Assembly: GCA_001314715.1 (NCBI GenBank)
Contig: LJSV01000002.1
Location: 248,001 to 312,000, forward strand
DNA from: Rhodobacteraceae bacterium HLUCCA12
GTDB lineage: Bacteria > Pseudomonadota > Alphaproteobacteria > Rhodobacterales > Rhodobacteraceae
Reading direction: 5' to 3'
DNA length: 64,000 nt
The notes below the pieces were generated by a model. It had not been told where the DNA came from. It saw only the letters and a program-made list of their open reading frames with translations, and did no database searches. Positions 1 to 7,849 of this stretch are shown here, piece by piece (the stretch's first letter is position 1; each line of letters begins with the position of its first letter). A program made the translations under genes and the position numbers.

Positions 1-1
1 C

Positions 2-223
2 CTCGTGTTCGACAGTCACGAAGTCATCTATGCCGAGGGTGTGCCGTGCGAAAGCCTTCTGGTTTGCCCCGATACGCTGATGCGGCTGCCCGCGTCCCTG
101 GCCGAAGCCGTGCGCCAGGCGCTTCCGGGGCTTGAACAGCGCCTGCACACCGGCGCAGTATTGGCCAGCCCGCTTGTGCCCGGCGCGGGCCGCGCGCGTC
201 ATGCGGCCGATACCGGCGGCTGA
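2..223 (+). CDS. C-terminal end of an unrecognised protein (5' partial)
   Basis: An open frame runs in from the left edge and stops at 223, giving the last 73 or so residues of a larger protein. The tail is rich in Ala, Leu and Pro, with a two-cysteine patch near its start (PCESLLVCPDTLM), and shows no membrane segment. I do not recognise the family. It reads in the same direction as the universal stress protein gene that begins 18 bp after its stop, so the two may be cotranscribed. Codon use fits the rest of the window, which supports it being real coding sequence. Confidence 0.6.
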   Translation, partial: LVFDSHEVIYAEGVPCESLLVCPDTLMRLPASLAEAVRQALPGLEQRLHTGAVLASPLVPGAGRARHAADTGG

Positions 224-241
224 AACATGCAAGGACCAAGG

Positions 242-1138
242 ATGCCCCGCCCCGCAATCATCGCCGCCACCGATTTCAGCAACCGGTCTGACCAGGTCGG
301 TGCGCGGGCCGCGGTGGTCGCGGCGGCGCTGGATGCCCGCCTGATCCTGGCCCATGCCGTGGACGAGCCCGGCGATCAACCGGCCGATCTTGCGGCACCG
401 GGACCGGATGTCGCGCTTGCCGGCGATGAGGACGGGCAGGGCCGGCTTGGCCGGATCGGCCGCGGATTGCTGCGTCGGCCCCGTGGCGGACCCCGCGACA
501 TGGAAAGCCGGCTTCAGGCGCTGGCGCGCGCGTTGGGCCCGCAGGTCGCGTATCGGCTGCTGCATGGCCCGCCCGAGGCCGCGCTGCCGGCCCTGGCGCG
601 GGATGAGGATGCGCTGGCGATCATTCTGGGCCTTCATCACGAGCGGCGCGTGCTGGACCTGTTGCGCCTGACCACGATGGAGCGCATCGTGCTGGAATCG
701 CAGGTTCCCGTGCTGATCGCGCATAACCGGCCGCGCGGCGACTATCGCTGCGTGCTGGCACCGACCGATTTTTCGCTGGCTTCGGCCGCAGCCCTGCGCA
801 TGGCGGCGCGGCTTGCGCCGAGTGCCCGGTTTCACGCCATCCACGCGTTGCAACTGCCCCTGGGCAGGCGGTTTCAGCCCGGCGATGCGACGATGATCAG
901 GGCCGAGCAGTTGCGCGCGGCCTTTCTTGCGATGCCGGGTCTGCCCGAGTTCGCCGAGCCGCCCGAGATCGTTCCGGGCGGGGTGCATGAGGTTTTGGCG
1001 TTTCGCCAGAACGAGTTGAACGCGGATCTGGTTTGCATTGGCACGCATTCCGGGCGTGAACCCGGCCGGCTGGGCAACTATGCGCGCGATCTGATGCGCG
1101 CGCCGCCAACCGATCTTCTGGTGTCCAAGCCGATCTGA
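242..1138 (+). CDS. Universal stress protein, tandem UspA domains
   Basis: A 298-residue cytoplasmic protein with two UspA-type domains in tandem. The first starts with IIAATDFSNRSD and the second, near residue 165, with CVLAPTDFSLAS. Each domain has the alternating strand-helix pattern of the family, and the second ends in a segment like LVCIGTHSGREPGR, similar to the nucleotide-binding Gly-rich stretch. I chose the ATG at 242 because AAGGA lies six bases upstream; an ATG at 227 would overlap that site. Usp proteins are linked to stress survival, but the ligand and exact role cannot be told from sequence. Confidence 0.88.
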   Translation: MPRPAIIAATDFSNRSDQVGARAAVVAAALDARLILAHAVDEPGDQPADLAAPGPDVALAGDEDGQGRLGRIGRGLLRRPRGGPRDMESRLQALARALGPQVAYRLLHGPPEAALPALARDEDALAIILGLHHERRVLDLLRLTTMERIVLESQVPVLIAHNRPRGDYRCVLAPTDFSLASAAALRMAARLAPSARFHAIHALQLPLGRRFQPGDATMIRAEQLRAAFLAMPGLPEFAEPPEIVPGGVHEVLAFRQNELNADLVCIGTHSGREPGRLGNYARDLMRAPPTDLLVSKPI

Positions 1139-1165
1139 CACCCGGCGCTGCCCGCGCCTGCCCGA

Positions 1166-1651
1166 TCAGGCCTGCATGATGATGCAGGTCGTCGAGCCCG
1201 TGGCATAAAGCTTGCCATCCTCGACCCCGCGCAGCCACCCTTCGGCGACGCCGGTTGAGCGGCCGGTGTGGGTGACGCGGGCTTCGGCCTCGACCAGGGT
1301 GCCGGGGGTCAGGCCGCGGGTGATATTCACCTTGTATTCCAGCGTCGTGTACCAGCGCCCGCGCGGCAGCGTGGTGGCAACCGCGCAGCCCAGCGCCGAA
1401 TCCAGCAGCGTTCCATACCAGCCGCCATGCACCGCCCCCATCGGGTTCAGGTGCTCAAAGCCGGGCGTGCCGCGAAAGGCCACCCGCCCTTCGTCAACGC
1501 TGTGCAGGTAGAACGACATCGGCCCGGCGATCGGCGCGCCGGCCATCTGCCCGTTCAGGATGCCGCGCATGTATTCCAGCCCCGACATCGACAGGATGGT
1601 GTCCCGGCTGGGCAGATCGGCGGGGCTTTGGGCGACGAACTGGACGGTCAT
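1166..1651 (-). CDS. PaaI-family hotdog thioesterase
   Basis: A 161-residue single-domain hotdog-fold protein. The segment GAVHGGWYGTLLDSALGCA carries the HGG motif and the acidic residue on the long central helix that are typical of PaaI/YbgC-type acyl-CoA thioesterases. The end of the domain (GKLYATGSTTCIIM) matches the last strand of the fold. I chose the ATG at 1651 because AGGAG sits eight bases before it; a start 24 bases earlier lacks such a site. The likely reaction is hydrolysis of acyl- or aryl-CoA thioesters in the cytoplasm. The substrate is unknown, and no phenylacetate genes are nearby. Confidence 0.85.
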   Translation of the reverse strand: MTVQFVAQSPADLPSRDTILSMSGLEYMRGILNGQMAGAPIAGPMSFYLHSVDEGRVAFRGTPGFEHLNPMGAVHGGWYGTLLDSALGCAVATTLPRGRWYTTLEYKVNITRGLTPGTLVEAEARVTHTGRSTGVAEGWLRGVEDGKLYATGSTTCIIMQA

Positions 1652-1750
1652 ATGCGGGTCTCCTGGTCGGGTCACGTGCGAAGCCTAGCGCTGTGCGGGT
1701 CGCGCTCCAAGCCGGAACCTGCGCATTCGACGCGGCGTCAGAACGGCGGG

Positions 1751-2872
1751 TCAGCCGGCGTCGCCTTCGGCGCGCGCCTCGGCCAGTGCCTCCGGCAGCA
1801 GGCGCGCGAATTCCGCGATCTCATCCGCGGGGCCGGTGCTGACGCGGATGCAGCGATCATGCGGCGCGACGAACGGCATCCGGATGAACACCCCGCGCGA
1901 CACCATGCCGGCCAGAACACGGCGCGCGAAATCGCCGTCGCCGCCACAGTCGATGGCTACGAAATTCGTGGCCGACGGCAGCGCCCGCAAGCCGTTCTCG
2001 GCGGCGATGGCCGACAGGCGTTCGCGCGCGGCCGAGACCGCGCCCTGTGTCTGCGCCAGCCAGTCAGTGTCTTCCAATGCCGCCAGCGCGCCGATCTGGG
2101 CGGTGCGGTTCATGCCGAAATGATTGCGCACCTTGTCGAAGGCCGCGATCAGGCCCGGCGCGGCCATGGCATAGCCCACGCGCGCCCCGGCCATGCCATA
2201 GGCCTTGGAGAACGTGCGCAGCCGGATGACACGCGGGTCGTCGGGGTCGATCGCGGGGGCCGTGCCCTCGGGGGCGAATTCGACATAGGCCTCGTCCAGC
2301 ACCAGAAGCGTGCCATCGGGCAGGGTGTCGATCATCGCTTCGATGACTTCGGCGCCGTGCCAGCTGCCCATCGGGTTGTCGGGATTGGCCAGATAGACCA
2401 GTTTGGCGCCGGTCTCGCGGGCGCGGGCCACCAGCGCGGTCGGGTCTTCGTGATCGCCCAGATATGGCACCTTGTGCAGCACCCCGCCATAGCCCGCGAC
2501 ATGATAGTTGAAGGTCGGATAGGCCCCGTCGGACGTGACCACGCTGTCGCCCTGATCGACCACCAGCCGGACCAGATAGCCCAGCAAGCCATCGATCCCT
2601 TCGCCGATCACCAGATGCGCTGTGCTGACGCCCAGCCTGTGCGCCAGTGCCGCTTTCAGGTCATGGCTTTCGGCATCGCCGTATTTCCAGATGTCGGGCG
2701 TTGCGCGCTCCATCGCCGCGATGGCGCGGGGCGAGGGGCCGAAACCGTTTTCGTTGGCACCCAGGCGCGCGACGAACGGCGCGCCGCGCTGGCGTTCATG
2801 GGTCTCGGGGCCGACGAACGGGACGGACGCCGGCAAGGACTGGACAAGGCGGGTATAGCGTGGAGTATTCAT
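1751..2872 (-). CDS. hisC: HisC-like PLP-dependent aminotransferase
   Basis: A 373-residue fold-type I aminotransferase close to histidinol-phosphate aminotransferase. Visible motifs are LGANENGFGPSP near residue 38, the substrate loop KYGDAES, NPDNPMG around 163-169, DEAYVEF, and FSKAYGMAGARVGYA with the PLP lysine at about residue 223. The C-terminal arginine that binds the carboxylate is in CIRVSTG. Such paralogues in Rhodobacterales may act on histidinol phosphate or on aromatic amino acids. No other his gene is nearby, so the substrate is open. It lies downstream of a short HTH regulator on the same strand, 68 bp away. Confidence 0.85.
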   Translation of the reverse strand: MNTPRYTRLVQSLPASVPFVGPETHERQRGAPFVARLGANENGFGPSPRAIAAMERATPDIWKYGDAESHDLKAALAHRLGVSTAHLVIGEGIDGLLGYLVRLVVDQGDSVVTSDGAYPTFNYHVAGYGGVLHKVPYLGDHEDPTALVARARETGAKLVYLANPDNPMGSWHGAEVIEAMIDTLPDGTLLVLDEAYVEFAPEGTAPAIDPDDPRVIRLRTFSKAYGMAGARVGYAMAAPGLIAAFDKVRNHFGMNRTAQIGALAALEDTDWLAQTQGAVSAARERLSAIAAENGLRALPSATNFVAIDCGGDGDFARRVLAGMVSRGVFIRMPFVAPHDRCIRVSTGPADEIAEFARLLPEALAEARAEGDAG

Positions 2873-2889
2873 CGCGTCGTTTTCGCGCA

Positions 2890-2914
2890 AAGCCGCTGCG
2901 CTGGCAAGCGGCTT
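2890..2914 (-). repeat. Hairpin between the HTH regulator and the aminotransferase gene
   Basis: Perfect 8-bp inverted repeat (AAGCCGCT and AGCGGCTT) around a 9-base loop, just ahead of the aminotransferase start. It could reduce read-through from the regulator gene or act in the leader. There is no clear T-run, so the terminator reading is weak. Confidence 0.35.
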
Positions 2915-2940
2915 GCCACTGCCGGCGCGACGACGGCGGG

Positions 2941-3294
2941 TTATGGTGGCGTCACCCCCGCCTGCGGCAACAGCGTTGCAACCTTGTACAGCAGGCTGCG
3001 CGCGGCCTTGCTGCGCGGGTTGCCCGCGTCGTCGGCCATGCCGCGCAAGCCCTCGACCAGGGCTTCGAGTTCCTCGGGCGTCAGCACGGTGGGCGGCAAC
3101 ACCAGCGGTGCGCGCAGGATATAGCCAAGCCCGCGCTCGCCCTCGACCGGCAGGCCGGTTTCGGCCATCATGGCCATGTCGCGCCAGATCGTTCGCGTCG
3201 ATACGCCCATCGCGCGGGCCAGTTCGGCAGCCGTGCGCAGCTTGCCGTCGCGCATCAATTGAACCAGATCGAACAGGCGTTGGTCGCGTTTCAT
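2941..3294 (-). CDS. Short DeoR/YafY-type HTH transcriptional regulator
   Basis: A 117-residue protein that starts with a DeoR/HTH_11-type winged helix: MKRDQRLFDLVQLMRDGKL, then the HTH with TAAELARAMGVSTRTIWRDM as its recognition part, and a wing (ETGLPVEGERGLGYIL). The segment that follows (LVLPPTVLTPEELEALV) is the linker that normally leads to a WYL domain. Here the protein ends about 50 residues later (LLYKVATLLP), so the usual effector domain is missing. A start 15 bases upstream is possible. A perfect palindrome at 3328-3345 lies just upstream and may be its operator. It is divergent from tatA and precedes the aminotransferase gene. Confidence 0.82.
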   Translation of the reverse strand: MKRDQRLFDLVQLMRDGKLRTAAELARAMGVSTRTIWRDMAMMAETGLPVEGERGLGYILRAPLVLPPTVLTPEELEALVEGLRGMADDAGNPRSKAARSLLYKVATLLPQAGVTPP

Positions 3295-3327
3295 GCTTTG
3301 TCCGTTCATTTTCGCTGCCGTGCACAA

Positions 3328-3345
3328 CTGACAAAATACTGTCAG
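3328..3345. promoter_or_regulatory. Candidate operator palindrome of the adjacent HTH regulator
   Basis: Perfect inverted repeat CTGACA-N6-TGTCAG in the divergent region between the regulator (start 3294) and tatA (start 3472). It lies about 34 bp upstream of the regulator start and about 40 bp upstream of the candidate tatA -35 box. The symmetric two-half-site form fits a dimeric winged-helix regulator. That it is autoregulatory is inference. Confidence 0.45.
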
Positions 3346-3385
3346 CAGACCGCGTGCGCCAGCCCCCCGCGTGCCGATTCGGGCT

Positions 3386-3413
3386 TTGATCCGGGTGTGG
3401 ACAGTCATAAATA
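3386..3413 (+). promoter_or_regulatory. Possible sigma-70 promoter of tatABC
   Basis: TTGATC and TAAATA separated by 16 bp, in the only AT-rich stretch before tatA. An overlapping TAGAAT at 3412-3417 could serve as an alternative -10. Either would give a leader of roughly 50 bases ahead of the tatA ATG. Confidence 0.35.
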
Positions 3414-3471
3414 GAATGCGAATTGAACCGGTGCACCGCCTGTTGCGCGCCGCCGATGCCAGGAGAAACCC

Positions 3472-3726
3472 ATGCTCACCACCTATATGGTCACCCCGCT
3501 TTTCATCAACAACGCCGGGCCCTGGGGCCTGCTCTTGATTGCCGTTGTCGTGCTGGTCCTGTTTGGCCGTGGCAAGATCGCCGGGCTCATGGGCGAGGTC
3601 GGCAAGGGGATCACCGCCTTCAAGCGCGGTGTCAAGGACAGCACCGAAGAGCTTGAGAGCAAGACTGACGAAACCGGCGAGGACGCCCGCGACGTGACGC
3701 CTTCGCGCGACCGCGATAACGCCTGA
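3472..3726 (+). CDS. tatA: Sec-independent protein translocase subunit TatA
   Basis: An 84-residue protein with one N-terminal membrane helix (GPWGLLLIAVVVLVLFGRGK), the family hinge FGRGKI, an amphipathic helix (GLMGEVGKGITAFKRGVK) and an acidic, unstructured tail. TatA oligomers form the passage for folded twin-arginine substrates across the inner membrane. It carries about nine extra residues before the usual start region. The ATG at 3472 is supported by AGGAGA six bases upstream. It is the first gene of tatABC, which reads straight on with short spacers. Confidence 0.93.
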   Translation: MLTTYMVTPLFINNAGPWGLLLIAVVVLVLFGRGKIAGLMGEVGKGITAFKRGVKDSTEELESKTDETGEDARDVTPSRDRDNA

Positions 3727-3798
3727 GGTCATCGGTTCAAGCCGTCGGCCGGGTCTCAGCCCCGTGTCGCGGCATCCTGAACGGTCGCGGAGCGCGCA

Positions 3799-4428
3799 AT
3801 GTTGGATATTGGCTGGACGGAGCTTCTGATCATCGGCGTGGTGGCGCTGATCGTGGTGGGTCCGAAAGACCTGCCGAAGATGTTTCGCACTTTGGGGCAG
3901 CTGGTCGGCAAGGCCCGCGGCATGGCGCGCGAGTTCCAGCGCGCGATGGATGCCGCCGCCGACGAGACCGGGGTCAAGGATGTTGCGCGCGATCTGCGTG
4001 ACACGGCATCCGGTCGCAAGTTCAAGGACGAGATGGGCCTTGATGACCTGGATCGCGAGATGCGCGACATGGGCCGCCCGGACCAGTGGGGCAATGAAGG
4101 CGCGTCAAAGCCGAAAGGGCCCGAGACCGTTGCGCAGCGCGCCGCCCGCAAGCGCGCCGAGCGCGCCGCCGCCAAGGCCGAGGCCGACGATGACGAAGCA
4201 ATGGCCGCCGAGCATGACGCCGAAGCGGCCAAAGGCGCCGATCAGGCCGCGCGCAACCGCAAGACCGCCGCCCTGGACGCCGAACGGATGAAGGCCGCCG
4301 ACCGCGCCGCCGCAGCCCGGCAGAAAGCGGCAGAGATCCGTGCCCGTCGCGAGGGTGATGCCGCCGCCAAGCGCGACGATCCGGCGGCGCCGGGCGATAC
4401 CGACAAGGGCCGCGAGGCCGAAACCTGA
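3799..4428 (+). CDS. tatB: Sec-independent protein translocase subunit TatB
   Basis: A 209-residue protein. The start [22 protein letters not shown] is the single TatB membrane helix with its conserved Glu and Gly-Pro hinge, followed by the amphipathic helix ([22 protein letters not shown]). The second half is a long tail dominated by Ala, Lys, Arg, Asp and Glu, predicted as helical or disordered, longer than in E. coli TatB. TatB works with TatC to recognise twin-arginine signal peptides. A GGAG lies 11 bases before the ATG, and the gene sits between tatA and tatC. Confidence 0.93.
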   Translation: MLDIGWTELLIIGVVALIVVGPKDLPKMFRTLGQLVGKARGMAREFQRAMDAAADETGVKDVARDLRDTASGRKFKDEMGLDDLDREMRDMGRPDQWGNEGASKPKGPETVAQRAARKRAERAAAKAEADDDEAMAAEHDAEAAKGADQAARNRKTAALDAERMKAADRAAAARQKAAEIRARREGDAAAKRDDPAAPGDTDKGREAET

Positions 4429-4445
4429 AGATCCAAGGCCTCAGC

Positions 4446-5306
4446 ATGCCCGCCAAGAACGACGACACGATCGAAGACAGCTCTGCCCCGCTGATCGAGC
4501 ATCTTACCGAACTGCGTTCGCGCATCATCAAGTCGCTGGCCGCGTTTGTCCTGGCGATGATGATCAGTTTCACCGTCTGGAACCCGATCTTCAATTTTCT
4601 GACCGACCCGCTTTGCGATGCGCTGGTCGAGCGCGGGCAGGAATGCAACCTGATCCTGATCCAGTTGCAGGAAGGCTTCTTTGTCGCCGTGCGCATCGCC
4701 ATGCTGGGCGGGCTCGTGCTGGCGTTTCCGGTGATCGCGACGCAGATGTGGCGTTTCGTGGCGCCGGGGCTTTACCGTTCGGAAAAGGGCGCGTTCCTGC
4801 CGTTTCTGATCGCTTCGCCGATGATGTTCTTTCTGGGCGCGGCCTTTGCGTTCTATGTGGTCACGCCGCTCGCGTTCTCGTTCTTTCTGGGATTCCAGCA
4901 GCCGGGCGTCTTGACCGGCGAGGTGCCGGTTGATGGCGCCGCCGATGAGAACACATTGGCGCAGGTGGGCATCGCCTTTCAGGGCTCGGTCAACGAATAC
5001 CTGGCATTGACGACCAAATTCATCGTTGCATTCGGGCTGTGCTTCCAGTTGCCGGTCCTGCTGACCTTGATGGGCAAGGCTGGTCTTGTTTCAGCCGCCG
5101 GTCTGCGCGCCGGGCGCAAATGGGCGGTGGTCGGCATCCTGACTCTGGCCGCCTTTCTCACGCCGCCCGATGTCATCACCCAGTTGATTCTGTTCTTCGC
5201 CGTCTACGGGCTATACGAGATCTCGATCTGGCTGGTTGCGCGGGTCGAGCGCAAGCGCAACGCCGAACTGCGCGCCGAAGGGTTGATGGACGAGGACGAC
5301 ATTTGA
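4446..5306 (+). CDS. tatC: Sec-independent protein translocase subunit TatC
   Basis: A 286-residue inner-membrane protein with six hydrophobic segments. The cytoplasmic N-terminus has the family motif HLTELRSRI at residues 19-27, and the conserved periplasmic/membrane region includes [17 protein letters not shown] with the proline-glycine pattern seen in TatC. It forms the receptor for twin-arginine signals with TatB. A loop of about 30 acidic residues around [12 protein letters not shown] is somewhat longer than in E. coli. The last codons overlap the TTG start of the next gene, so the two are likely translationally coupled. Confidence 0.94.
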   Translation: MPAKNDDTIEDSSAPLIEHLTELRSRIIKSLAAFVLAMMISFTVWNPIFNFLTDPLCDALVERGQECNLILIQLQEGFFVAVRIAMLGGLVLAFPVIATQMWRFVAPGLYRSEKGAFLPFLIASPMMFFLGAAFAFYVVTPLAFSFFLGFQQPGVLTGEVPVDGAADENTLAQVGIAFQGSVNEYLALTTKFIVAFGLCFQLPVLLTLMGKAGLVSAAGLRAGRKWAVVGILTLAAFLTPPDVITQLILFFAVYGLYEISIWLVARVERKRNAELRAEGLMDEDDI

Positions 5307-6145
5307 ACGAAACCGCACTGACACGGATCGCCGAGGCGCTGGAACGCCTGAGCCCGGCACCGGCCCCGACGCCTGATTTTACCGTGGCCGACGCATTCAT
5401 CTGGCACACGGCGCCCGACCGGCTTGAGCCGGTGGCGCAGGTCAACCGGGTGGCGCTGCCGTTGCTTCTGGGGGTGGACCGGGCGCGCGATATCCTGCTG
5501 GAAAACACGATGCAATTCGCGCGCGGCCATGGGGCGAACAACGCCCTTTTGTGGGGCGCGCGCGGGATGGGCAAGTCGTCGTTGGTCAAGGCGGTGCATG
5601 CGGCGGTGCGCGCGCAGGGGCTGCCCTGCACGCTGGTTGAAATCCAGCGCGAGGATCTGCCCTCGGTCGGGCGGTTGCTGAACCATCTGCGGCGTGCCCC
5701 CGAAAGCCGGTTCGTGCTGTTTTGCGACGATCTCAGCTTCAGCCATGACGATCAGCACTACAAATCCCTCAAGGCGGTGCTGGATGGCGGGATCGAGGGG
5801 CGCCCGGACAATGTGGTCCTCTATGCCACATCGAACCGCCGGCACCTGATGCCGCGCGACATGATCGAAAACGAACGTTCGAGCGCGATCAGCCCGTCCG
5901 AGGCGGTCGAGGAAAAGGTGTCGTTGTCGGATCGGTTCGGCCTGTGGCTGGGGTTCCATCCCTGCACGCAGGATGAATATCTGGCCATGATCGACGGCTA
6001 TTGCCGTGCCTATGGGCTGGACGTGGACGCCGAGACCCTGCGTGCCGAGGCGATCGAATGGCAGGCCACGCGCGGCGCGCGCTCGGGGCGGGTGGCGTGG
6101 CAGTTCTTCTGCGACCTGGCCGGGCGGATGGGGCGCGCGGTCTGA
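5303..6145 (+). CDS. DUF815-family AAA-type ATPase
   Basis: A 280-residue P-loop ATPase. The Walker A motif GARGMGKS is at residues 85-92, a Walker B-like [10 protein letters not shown] follows, then the sensor-like region [14 protein letters not shown] that is characteristic of the DUF815 family. The family function is not known; members are small cytoplasmic AAA-like proteins. The TTG at 5303 overlaps the tatC stop codon and is preceded by GGACGAGGACG. The coupling to tatC hints at, but does not show, a role linked to protein export. Confidence 0.85.
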   Translation: MNETALTRIAEALERLSPAPAPTPDFTVADAFIWHTAPDRLEPVAQVNRVALPLLLGVDRARDILLENTMQFARGHGANNALLWGARGMGKSSLVKAVHAAVRAQGLPCTLVEIQREDLPSVGRLLNHLRRAPESRFVLFCDDLSFSHDDQHYKSLKAVLDGGIEGRPDNVVLYATSNRRHLMPRDMIENERSSAISPSEAVEEKVSLSDRFGLWLGFHPCTQDEYLAMIDGYCRAYGLDVDAETLRAEAIEWQATRGARSGRVAWQFFCDLAGRMGRAV

Positions 6146-6184
6146 GCCGGACGGTTCCTGACCCCACGCCACCGCGGCCCTGGT

Positions 6185-6610
6185 CTAGCGCGAAAGATCG
6201 TCGATCCACCGATCCAGCCGCGCGGCATTCACGCCCATGTCGCCATGCCCGAAGCGCGCGCGCGACAGGGCCGTGATCCGGGTGCCGGTGGCGGTCTCGT
6301 CAAGACGTATGGTGACATAATCGGGAAAGCCCATCAGCCGGCTGCGCACCACCCATGTCGACAGATGGGCGTCGCCTGCCAGCCGAACAGCGCCCGCGCG
6401 GCGCGCCCGATCGGCGAGGCGTTCGGCGACCTCGGGCAAAGGCAGGGCGATCTCGGCTGACCGGCGGGCGAAGTTCGGGCTGCGCGGATCGGGGATCGTG
6501 GCCGGGTCTGCGTGCCAGCGCGCCGGGTCTGACGGGGCCAGACGAACGTAAAGTGCCAGTCCCAGCAAAACCGCAAGGACCAAGCCTGTGATCACGGTCA
6601 AGAGTTGCAT
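6185..6610 (-). CDS. DUF1499-family protein
   Basis: A 141-residue protein with one N-terminal membrane helix or uncleaved signal (LLTVITGLVLAVLLGLALYV), then a globular domain. Segments such as FPDYVTIRLDETATGTRITALSRARFGHGDMGVNAARL match the conserved end of DUF1499, where the Arg-x-Gly-x-x-Asp-x-Gly-x-Asn pattern recurs. The function is unknown. It lies convergent to the DUF815 ATPase gene and downstream of speB on the same strand, with a dispersed repeat copy in between. Confidence 0.8.
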   Translation of the reverse strand: MQLLTVITGLVLAVLLGLALYVRLAPSDPARWHADPATIPDPRSPNFARRSAEIALPLPEVAERLADRARRAGAVRLAGDAHLSTWVVRSRLMGFPDYVTIRLDETATGTRITALSRARFGHGDMGVNAARLDRWIDDLSR

Positions 6611-6683
6611 GGGTCTCTTTTGTCCATGCGCAAAGGGTAGTGCGCATAGCCGCGGCGTCCAGCCCGGCGGCGCCGATGGAATT

Positions 6684-6705
6684 GCGTATTTAGGGCAAGA
6701 TGAAG
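6684..6705 (+). repeat. Dispersed intergenic element, copy 1
   Basis: GCGTATTT followed by GGGCAAGATGAAG. The same core recurs at 10212-10234 (plus) and 45122-45144 (minus). This copy is the shortest and lacks the G-rich hairpins seen next to the other two. It sits between the speB stop and the DUF1499 start. Confidence 0.6.
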
Positions 6706-6718
6706 CCAGCGCGCCCGC

Positions 6719-7681
6719 TCAGCGGCGCCGGGTCCAGCCGTAAAGGCAGATCAGTTCCATGGCGACATGGGCGCCCATGATGGCTGTGGCACCCGTGGTG
6801 TCATAGGGTGGCGAGACCTCGACCACATCGCCGCCCTTGAGATCGATCCCGGCCAGCGCGCGCAGGATTGCGGCCGCCTGCCAGCTGGCAAGCCCGCCCC
6901 AGACCGGCGTGCCGGTTCCCGGCGCGAAGGCGGGGTCGAGCGCATCGATGTCAAAGGTGATGTAGCACGGACCATCGCCCACGATCTGCCGGGCGCGCGC
7001 GGCGATTTCGGCCGGGTCCATGCGGTGCAGGCTGGGCGCGTCGATCACGTTGAAGCCCAGGTAATCGTCGCATTCGGTGCGAATGCCGATCTGCACCGAA
7101 TGTGCGGCATCCACGAACCCCTGTTTCACCGCCTTGTACATCATCGTGCCGTGGTCGATGCGCGACAGGTCGTCATCGGCCCAGAGATCGGAATGGGCAT
7201 CGAACTGGATCACCCGCATCGGGCCGAACCGTTCGGCATAGGCCTGCAGGATCGGCAGGGTGATGTAGTGATCGCCCCCCAGCGTCAGGGTTCCGGGGCC
7301 CGCCAACAGGATTCCGGCGATGTGGGCGTGCAGGGCGGCGGGAAAATCGCTGACCTTGGCATAGTCGAAGGCCAGATCGCCATGGTCGGTCACGGTCAGT
7401 TCCGACAACGGGTCATAGCCCCATCCGTAGGGCGGATCGAACGCTTGCAGGGTCGAGGCTTCGCGGATCGCGCGCGGGCCGAAGCGGGAGCCGGGGCGAT
7501 GGGTCACCGCCTGGTCGAAGGGGACGCCGGTCACGGCGAGATCGACACCGGCAAGATCCTTGGTATAGCGCCGCCGCAATAAGCTGGTCGCGCCGCCAAA
7601 GGCGTTCTCGAAGGCCAGCCCGCGACGCTCGTCACGGGTAAAAGCGGTATCCACCTGGTTCCTGGCGTCTTCGAGTGCCAT
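6719..7681 (-). CDS. speB: Agmatinase (ureohydrolase family)
   Basis: A 320-residue ureohydrolase. The three manganese-binding motifs are present in order: GGDHYITLP, FDAHSDLW and FDIDALDPAFAPGTGTP. This set and the length fit agmatinase, which hydrolyses agmatine to putrescine and urea; related guanidino-acid hydrolases look alike, so the substrate is not certain. A good ribosome site (GGAGGGGC) precedes the ATG at 7681. The gene is divergent from an FAD amine oxidase, which suggests a polyamine or guanidino-compound pathway. Confidence 0.88.
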   Translation of the reverse strand: MALEDARNQVDTAFTRDERRGLAFENAFGGATSLLRRRYTKDLAGVDLAVTGVPFDQAVTHRPGSRFGPRAIREASTLQAFDPPYGWGYDPLSELTVTDHGDLAFDYAKVSDFPAALHAHIAGILLAGPGTLTLGGDHYITLPILQAYAERFGPMRVIQFDAHSDLWADDDLSRIDHGTMMYKAVKQGFVDAAHSVQIGIRTECDDYLGFNVIDAPSLHRMDPAEIAARARQIVGDGPCYITFDIDALDPAFAPGTGTPVWGGLASWQAAAILRALAGIDLKGGDVVEVSPPYDTTGATAIMGAHVAMELICLYGWTRRR

Positions 7682-7704
7682 CTGCCCCTCCGTTCCTGCG
7701 TTGC

Positions 7705-7769
7705 GCGGACCATGATCAAATTCCGCCACGGATGCAATCGCTGATCGTCGCGCGTCGATGCGGACCATG
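7705..7769. promoter_or_regulatory. Direct repeat in the speB/oxidase divergent promoter region
   Basis: The ten bases GCGGACCATG occur at 7705-7714 and again at 7760-7769, 55 bp apart start to start, which is close to five helical turns. Both lie in the 168-bp region from which speB and the oxidase gene diverge. Shared control by one regulator is possible. Confidence 0.3.
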
Positions 7770-7849
7770 GGTTGCGGTTGCGGTGCGCCGGTCCTGCCTC
7801 TAACGTGCTGCGACGAAAGCCAGTTTTCCTGCCGCAACGGACGATCCCC

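Noticed and set aside
1268-3124. A 618-codon plus-strand frame opposite the thioesterase, aminotransferase and regulator genes
   Set aside because: It spans three real minus-strand genes and their gaps, and its product shows no domain.
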